Notes under the pieces: model-generated
Seen by the model: only the letters and a program-made list of their open reading frames with translations
Databases searched by the model: none
Told to the model about the DNA's origin: nothing
Program-made: the position numbers and the translations under genes
Assembly (NCBI RefSeq): GCF_902459465.1
Contig: NC_047070.1
Location: forward strand, 15,154,156-15,218,155
Direction: 5' to 3'
Source of the DNA: Asterias rubens
Lineage: Eukaryota > Echinodermata > Asteroidea > Forcipulatida > Asteriidae
DNA: 64,000 bases
In this document: in pieces, positions 56,591-64,000 of the stretch
Position numbering within the stretch: position 1 is the stretch's first letter
How the letters are laid out: every line of letters begins with the position of its first letter

Positions 56591-58140
56591 TGGTCTTGAT
56601 CTTGGTGACCCTTAATTTGTTTTGGAGAGATTTTCCAGTGGAAGTGACCTTTGCTAAATGAAAATGGCCTTGTCCTCTCAAGGGCCGGTCGAATTCACGA
56701 GCAAAACCAACTATCTACGCCGAATGCCTTACCTTCGCCTAGATCTTTATCTTGTTTGTTGATTGATTTTTATTTATTATTTATCTAAGTTATATAAAAT
56801 TATGTCCAATCATTCAATGATTGGTTAATTATGTTTGTTTATGTTTCTTGAGAACACGTCTACAAAATATTGAATATTTATGAGAATATTTTCATCGGCT
56901 GAAAGATGGAGAATTCCCCTCAAGTTGGAACAAGTCCTAACTGTAATTTGGGGGATTGTCAAAGTTTGGGCAGAACATTTGCAAAAAGTATGCCATTGTT
57001 GTCTGTGTCTGTTTTACTCGCTAACTAACTTGATCAACCAACGTGAAAGCTGAAATTTACCATACAACTCAAATGGCAGTGCGCATGAACTGTCCTCAAA
57101 GCATGATTACGACACACAAAGCTGGGTTCCATTTCTATTGTTGCTTGAAGAAAGTCGTGTACACTTTAGCTATGTATGTTTTATTTAAGATATAAAACTA
57201 ATAGATAGTTTTATATCTTGAGAAAATAGAATTGGCTCTTGCATACAACTTATTACCAACCTAAAGGACTGATGGTATACATGCAACAAATATTTAATTG
57301 CTTGATGATTCGAGAGAGTCGAAACATGAGGCCACGATCTATTTTTGGCAGTTGATTACTTTTCATGAATGAGGAACGCGTCTACATATAGACTGGTGCT
57401 ATTGATTTTGCTCACCACTTGATTGGCTTGTATAGGGAACATGACCACATTGATTACGTTACTTAAAAGCATAAGCAAATCCACTTTCAAGACTTCACAA
57501 ATTGGTCTTTTGTTTTCCTTAAGTGTTAACAATTATTTGATTATTTTGGACTAATGGTCACCCAAAGTTTGCCAACAAGTTGGGAAAATTGTGGGGTGTG
57601 GTGTTGCAACAGAAAAGGCCCTGCATTACCAAACAAAATGTACCTCATTTAGATAAAAGAAGGCTGACACTTGGTGTGTACTCACTTAAAAACTTACCTC
57701 TTTTCCAATGATGTGATTTGCTGCTTTACGCTTATCTAACATAATGTAAATTAATGTGATTTATAATGAACATACCCAGTCTCTGTGAGACTTTATCATT
57801 GTACGATGTTCATGTAACACTGTTCTAAACATTTGTATTTGTAAACTGCATGTAAACATGTTGTACATCAAACACTTTAATAATAATCTGTGGCCCTTTC
57901 TAGCTAGAGTTGTTTTGAGTTTAGAGCTCAGCTGATTGGCTGACAGATATCCAATCATAGTAGCTTTCTCAATAGCAAGATTGGGTAAAGTTTAAAGTAA
58001 ATTTTGTGAGGCCTAGAACTTCATAAAGGTAACAGAGGCAATGGAGGCTTTTGGAAGAAGATGGCTTAATACTAACAAAATTGTGTTTTTAGTGTGCTTT
58101 AAAAAAAAGATTACGCGACTGATTTTCAGTTGCGTGACCA

Positions 58141-58320
58141 AAAGCATTTCATAAAACCTGTAAGCACAAAAATCGCTTAACTCAGAATTATATTGCTTTG
58201 CAGAATCAAGCTACCAGCCCAAACTAAGTTTGTATTGTTGTGTCTGATGCCAGACTCAATTTCTGCTCAGCGAAGAAATTTGTCATTTTCTGCTTAACAG
58301 CTTTTTGGGCCCAGCTAGCT
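58141..58320. mobile_element. MITE family 3
   Basis: Left end CATTTCATAAAACCTGTAAG then CACAAAAATCGCTTAA; right end TTCTGCTTAACAGCTTTTTG then GGCCC. Confidence 0.75.
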
Positions 58321-59490
58321 CTCTTCAAATGGCTCCAGATCTGTTACCTTGGTTTGACGAATCATATTTTCCAGATGGAGAAGTGGCTTTTAACAAACTG
58401 AAGACATTTCCTCCCACTTTGCTGAATGAAGTTTGAGTTTTTGTATCGTGTGCTAATGCCTTTTGCAACTGTTAGATCATCAGAATTACTTAGAGGGGTC
58501 TGTGTGATACCCCCCCCCCCTCCACCCTAAATCTGTAAATGATCCTTTACAAAAATGTAACTATTTTTGAAAGAGTTGAAAAAAAACATAACTGATATTT
58601 GTGCTGGGAAGATATATTGACTTTCCGATACTTGAGAGATTATTTTTGTGACTCTAACTGATTTTATGTGACTTAAAAAGGGACATTGTTTATGTTCACT
58701 GTCAATGGCTGAAGTGCCCAAAATAGCTAGTTGTCGTATGTTCCCATAATAGCGCCCTCTTGTGATAACGTATGTATGGAACTATTTACATCCGGTGTAG
58801 AATCTATATGATGAAGTTTTCATAGTTGTCTGTCCGCTACATATTAGCCTAAATTCCATTTCATATTTCTTCCATTGACAATAATTTATTTATCTAATAT
58901 TATTTGAAAGGTTTTAATCAGATTTTCTTATTTTTTTAATTTTTGTTTTTTAAACTTCTTCCCCATAAAGTTTACTATAAGGAAATGATCAGAATACCTA
59001 CTTGTGGTTTTGCTCAAGTTTTTGTGGGGGATGTCATCAAACAACCATTTGTCTCTTTTGACATTTGCAACTCTTTGTTTAATGTAAAACTTCCACTAAT
59101 GCACCTTCCATTTGTTTGTGGCAGACTAAATGAACAAACACTGTTATTTCTGTATTATGTGCATGCTTAGAAAATGTAAATTAATAATAGGGTTTGTGTA
59201 GGCTGATGAGTGTTAGTTGAATTTAAGTGTTTGCGGAATGATAGTGCAGATAAAATGAAAAGCAGTGTTTATAATGAAAAGATAAGTTTTTATATAGAAA
59301 TGTTGTATAAGGCTGGTATCTAAAATACATTGTTCTTCACATCGATCCTGAGACTTTTCTGTAAAAGTACGGTGTGAGGTTTTTTGTGTGAGAATGGAGT
59401 GAGCACATTGTCAACTTAGCGCATGCTTTGAGAGAGCTTGTTATTTCAAAGGACTTAAGTATCATCTGTTTTATTCTAAGTTGTGACTTA

Positions 59491-59927
59491 GAACCAGAAT
59501 TTAATCAATTTGCATTTGGCTTATTCCAACTATTTAATGCAATCTCTGTGTTGAAATGTCTGATGGTGTATGATATGCCAAGCACAATTATTCTGAGGCC
59601 ATTTTGCTGAATCCATCAGTTGAAAATGGCCCTGTCCCTCTAACCCTAATGTAATTTTATCCCCCGAAGCCCACAGAGGAGCTACAGATATCATTGACTT
59701 AAGCAAGTGGAACCAGAATTTAATCAATTTGCATATGGCTTATTCCAACTATTTAATGCAATCTCTGTGTTGAAATCTCTGAAGGTGTATGATATGCCAA
59801 GCACAATTATTCTGAGGCCATTTTGCTGAATCCATCAGTTGAAAATGGCCCTGTCCCTCTAAACCCAATTTAATGTTTTACCCCGAAGCCCACAGAGGAG
59901 TTACAGATATCATTGAGAGTGAGATTG
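59491..59927. repeat. 219-bp tandem duplication
   Basis: Two copies (59491-59709 and 59710-59927) begin GAACCAGAATTTAATCAATT and contain ATGATATGCCAAGCACAATT and AAAATGGCCCTGTCCCTCTA. They differ at about a dozen positions. Confidence 0.93.
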
Positions 59928-60254
59928 ATGAAGTCGAAATGAAGTCACAGTTTCCTCCCTTTGTCTTGAGGCAATAATGTGAGAGTGGATTCAGAGATTG
60001 CAATTGAATTGTCACCCAAATGTCTGCATTTATTCCCAATAATGCAATATTACTTTGGATGTCATGCAGACACTAAGCTTTCAACACAAAGTTCCCATTG
60101 AGTGTTGCATTGTTCCTGCGAAAATCTATTCCTATCCCAGTTAATTTGTATCAGTTTTTTTTGTATCTAAACACTGACATTCCTTAAACGTCAAAAACTC
60201 AAAAAGTACTATGATAAAACTTCCCTTTAAAGTTGCTGTCTTCATTGAAAATAC

Positions 60255-60400
60255 TGTTTTTCTTTGCTTAGCATAAAATTAGTTTGGTACCAGTTGCAAC
60301 AATGTGTATGGAATGTTGGCTGATAACATATTTCTGCTAAGTAAGATTTTTCTGTGCTAAGCAATTTTTTGTGCTTCAAGGGTTTATGAAATGGGGCTCT
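60255..60400. mobile_element. MITE family 3, reversed, decayed
   Basis: TTTGCTTAGCATAAAATTAG, GGAATGTTGGCTG and TGCTAAGCAATTTTTTGTGC, ending GGGTTTATGAAATGGGGC, are the complement of the family order. Confidence 0.65.
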
Positions 60401-61089
60401 GCTCTAAAACTTTTTAGGAGCACTCAACCCAAAGTCAAATGTTAGAATTTCTAAGAAAGTAGGGAAAAATTGCACCTTTAAGCTGCAAGATATTAAACGG
60501 CCTGTACAAAGTTGGTTTTGAATTGTGTAATCGTATAGTACAGGCGCCCTTCAAAATGGTATGATTAAAATGCTTAACTTTTAGTTAATGAGAAAACAAG
60601 AATATGAGTAAACAAAAGTATCAGTAAACAAAAGTAATGTAATTTTTAAAGTATACAATGACAGGGATGTTTTACGTATTTTAAGTTCAAATTGAACAAT
60701 AACTGCACAATCAATAATGTGGAAGTTCAGTATATCTTTCCAATAAGCAGGGTTGGAAGGCGTTTTGAGGAGATATTTGTCACACATTGTGGCTTTTTAC
60801 AGTTTTTGCCAAGAGCCTTTAGAACAACATCATGTACATGTTGTTCGTGTAGAGTTGTGTTGTGGAGTTGTTTATATCTGCTGTGAATACAAACGTTACA
60901 GTTACAGAAGCGGACAAAATTTCCTTGATTATTGCAGGCAACTTGTAGTAAGATATTTAAATTTATTGCAAAAGTTTTTTATTTTGCTTGTAGGCTATAT
61001 GTATCCAAATAATATAATACACTGGCTAGTAAAGCTGTATGAAGTAAGCCTATTGTTATGTAAACTGTGCAATAGATGATTGGACAAAC

Positions 61090-61095
61090 AATAAA
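61090..61095 (+). promoter_or_regulatory. Polyadenylation signal, possibly for RhoBTB
   Basis: AATAAA in ACAATAAAGGTG with TATTGTGGTTTAATTG 25-45 bp downstream. It is the clearest such signal found after the RhoBTB stop, though not proved to belong to it. Confidence 0.4.
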
Positions 61096-61175
61096 GGTGA
61101 AATATCCTCATTTTATATTGTGGTTTAATTGATTCTGTTTTTGATACCAATAATGTGAGGTAGTTCTTTTTGTAA

Positions 61176-61463
61176 TTGAAATTCCACAGGAAATGCACTG
61201 AGATGATCGAAACCTTTAAGCTGCTCAAGGGATTGGAAAAAGTCGACTGCAAGAAATTCTTTAATACAGCTAGAAACACCAGTACGAGGGGCCACTCTCT
61301 TAAAATGTACAAGCCGGATTTCAACTTGCAGAAGGAACTTCTTATTGGAACAGTCTCCCACACAAAGTAGTAATTGCCAAACAGTTTCAACATTCAAGAA
61401 AGAGCTCGATGCCTATTGGAAGGAATCAATGATAGGATACAGGGTCAAAAAGGCATATGCCTA
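61176..61463 (+). pseudogene. Decayed LINE reverse transcriptase C-terminus
   Basis: One frame reads KCTEMIETFKLLKGLEKVD, then STRGHSLKMYKP, stopping at TAG 61368-61370. A second frame resumes with TVSTFKKELDAYWKE (about 61380-61425). The MIETFKLLKG...TRGHS...F(K)..LD.YW pattern is that of LINE proteins of many invertebrates. It has a stop and a frame change and is 5' truncated, so it is a dead remnant. Confidence 0.7.
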
Positions 61464-64000
61464 AACAATTTCTCCCATCAATCGTAAGTAAGAAAGTATG
61501 ATTCGTCTTTTAGAGAAAATTTATCAGAGCTGTTCAATTTATAGTAAAAGTGTCAGTGTCTTTAATTGAAAAGTATATTCTAAAAATATTTAAAGACAGG
61601 ATTGGTAAGGATAAAACCTTATTAACTTTTAGTCTCAACCATTTTTACTGTGAATTTTGCCACTGAGATAAAATAATTTTTGGGAAAAACTTAAAACAAT
61701 TATCAAATTAAGGACAATTACATGCTGAATATTGTTTAGTGGTTCACTATTTTCTCCCCGACTCTCACAATGAATTGAAGCAAACATTTTCTAGATTTAG
61801 TGTGGTGTGGGGTGCTAAACCCCTATTTTAAATAAGTATGAAGAAGATATGTTGGGTTTGATTGAAGCCACCCTCTAGGTTAACATACTGGCGCTCAAAT
61901 AACAATAAGGAACAATTAGTATAGCGCCAGCAACCGACTAAAATAAGACCCCCATGGCACTCCAGGAGGAAAACCATCTAAGGACTGCGGTTTGTTTAAA
62001 CAGGTAAAATTTGTATGTTTTTCTTGAATGTTGTGTAGGGAAATTTGCTCCTCATTATTTTGGGCAGATACTGCAGAAAATACAATCCAAAAAGAGTGAT
62101 GGGCCGAATAATAGAGAAAGGATCCCGCTCTTTGGGTGGGCTGATGATGAAGCATCATGAGCTCATTCGTCCGGTGTATGCTGAGGTATATTAATTTGGC
62201 AATAAATGTGACTGATTATCATTATAAGAAAAGCTCTCCTATCTTTTTTAACCACACACCAAAATTTGTAAAAACATTTTGAGGAGCGCCCTCTTTTGAC
62301 ATCAAAACTGTAGTTCAAATGTGTAGTTGTTCAAACAACTGCTGCCCCTCCCTACGGAAAAATACTCACCTGCACGTCTAGCGCATCTATTTTACGCTTA
62401 ATGCTCGTTTCTGCTCAAATTTGAGAGAGAATTCTTTTATCAAATTTTGTTTTTAACCTTTAAAAATAATTTAGAGACAAATAAGACAAATTTATGACGG
62501 TTTGATAATTCTAACGGACAACTTTGTGCAGTGGGAGCGGCTTACACAGCGGGGAGAACAAAAACAGCCACAACAGAACGTCTGCTTGCGCTTTCAGACA
62601 GGCGCTTTTATAGCCCAGTTGGGCCACTCGTGGAAACTGGGAAAGCAGACAACAGGCAACTGATATCGCGTCTTTTTCAAGGGCACACAATTGGGCTAAT
62701 TTCAGCGCCTAAATTTTTGCTACGGTGCTGCTGGTGTACTTGTGGATACGTGAGTACGGAGAGCGGCGAAAACTGTGTTTCTAATTGCTTTTTCTGGGAG
62801 GATTTTTAACGCAAAAAGTGGATATATTACATTTTGTGGTAAGTTATCAATGTTATAAATGTTTGTGATTTTTGTGTAACATAAAATGGTTTGAAAAGTA
62901 CCATTTTCAAACGGTGAAGTGAAAAGCTTCCATGCTGTTCTAATTTCTGAGCAAACGACAGATGTGTACAGAAAAAAAAACAGGCGTGAGGCGTGGGCTT
63001 GTACACGAAGTTTAATTTAGCGCGTAGCTTTGCCATGGTTGTCACGCCTGAAGTGGCTTGGTTGACACAGGCCAGACAATTGCCCAGCCTATATTGTGTC
63101 CAGTTCCACTGCCATGGACACTAGATACGGAATATGTAATAGAGAAGGCTTGTTTTGACGGTTGAAAACTAACTTAATCTCCACGATTGACTGTGCCAAC
63201 CAACTGTCAACTGGGCCATGCACGCTGGAGCGGTTCTGACCTCCACCATGTCCACCATCATCATGTTTTTCAATTTCGTTTTAGTTTACTGGACTCCAAG
63301 TCCAAGAGATTAGAGAAGGCTTCAATTAGAATTTAAATCTGCCAACTTTGCTGAGGCAATAGTATCGAACCTGTAATATTTGAATTAGTGTCGAGTCTAT
63401 GTATGTTGTTAATAAATGCATGGAATTTGATAATTAATTGTTGTGTTACAGTGTTGTTAAACAATTCTTGAGTTGAAAGTCACAAACAACACTAAATTGT
63501 GCTTAAGACCGCAAACCATACCATAGTACAACAGGACAACAATTGTTTTTTTTTAAAGTAGGCCTCGAACTTTATACATTCTAGTTCATTTGATAGCGGT
63601 TAGTTCTTGTTTGAAGAACTAACTAAGTTAACAACAGAGACACTCCACACCACAGTGAAGTCTCTCATTCTCACTAAAAATAGGTCTCTTTAAATTTTAT
63701 CAAGTTTCATTATCGATAGTAAAAGTACAACCAAATTGTGAAAACTTAATCAAGTTTCAGTTGGGTCACATTGTAGTGACTTTTTTTAGTGACAAAAATA
63801 GTTTAGGACCAATGTATTTACTGTAGCCTACCTGTATTGTGTGAACTTTACAATCAGTGAGCTGTCAATTTCTTGTCAGTTGTTTTTATAATGTCATGAC
63901 CTTGATCCACTGTGTGTTTTAAACACTTTTTGTTGTTGCTTTTTACAAAACAAAATTGTGTGATTGGTTCAATCCCTTTATGATCAACCACTTTAGGGAT
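61464..64000. other. No gene seen; possible exon or promoter patch at 62525-62800
   Basis: A GC-richer stretch at about 62525-62800 carries a 92-codon open frame beginning with a non-ATG start and a GTGGATAC|GTGAGT donor-like site at about 62750. No family resemblance was found. GCGCCCTCTTTTGAC at about 62286 is a copy of a short motif also near 10310 and 58752. Confidence 0.4.

Larger units (their letters stand above)
55193..61115 (+). other. Probable long 3' UTR or downstream region of RhoBTB
   Basis: No coding exon is seen. The best polyadenylation signal is AATAAA at 61090-61095, followed by GT-rich TATTGTGGTTT. If used, the 3' UTR would be about 5.9 kb, but transcription could end earlier. 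The stretch holds several family 3 elements, a reversed SINE and a 219-bp duplication, listed separately. Confidence 0.4.

Overview
This is animal nuclear DNA: AT-rich, with intron-split genes, GT-AG splice junctions, tRNA-derived SINE-like repeats, LINE fragments and many miniature inverted-repeat elements. The repeat style and the two protein genes suggest a marine invertebrate deuterostome, most likely an echinoderm such as a sea star. That assignment is inference; nothing in the window fixes the species.

Layout. 1-3935 is a tandem satellite of about 378 bp per unit, with partly alternating unit types and a poly-C tract in each unit. 3936-10640 is gene-free and repetitive: diverged short repeats, several inverted-repeat elements, and a three-copy direct repeat of about 740 bp. 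10653-16950 holds a plus-strand TRUB1-type tRNA pseudouridine synthase gene: seven secure coding exons (12089-16098), a candidate 5' coding exon at 10653-10754 and a polyadenylation signal at 16920. 16951-46097 is about 29 kb without a recognisable protein gene. It contains at least nine elements of two TTAA-flanked families, tRNA-like SINEs, a 194-bp SINE tandem array, and a LINE inserted inside another element. 46380-55192 holds a plus-strand RhoBTB gene of nine coding exons (751 codons plus stop) with a Rho-like GTPase domain, an interrupted first BTB domain, a second BTB domain and the family C-terminal region. A probable long 3' UTR may run to a polyadenylation signal at 61090. 61176-61463 is a second decayed LINE end; the rest shows no supported gene.

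The two protein genes are unrelated in function: tRNA modification, and Rho/BTB signalling or Cullin-3 adaptor work. Both are on the plus strand, with dense young and old repeats in their introns. The most notable material is the mobile-element biology: two MITE families with different ends share an internal core; two copies of one family are almost identical, which implies recent movement; nested insertions can be ordered in time; and several hairpin elements carry perfect CRE motifs. No CRISPR, bacterial operon, viral gene or toxin gene was seen.
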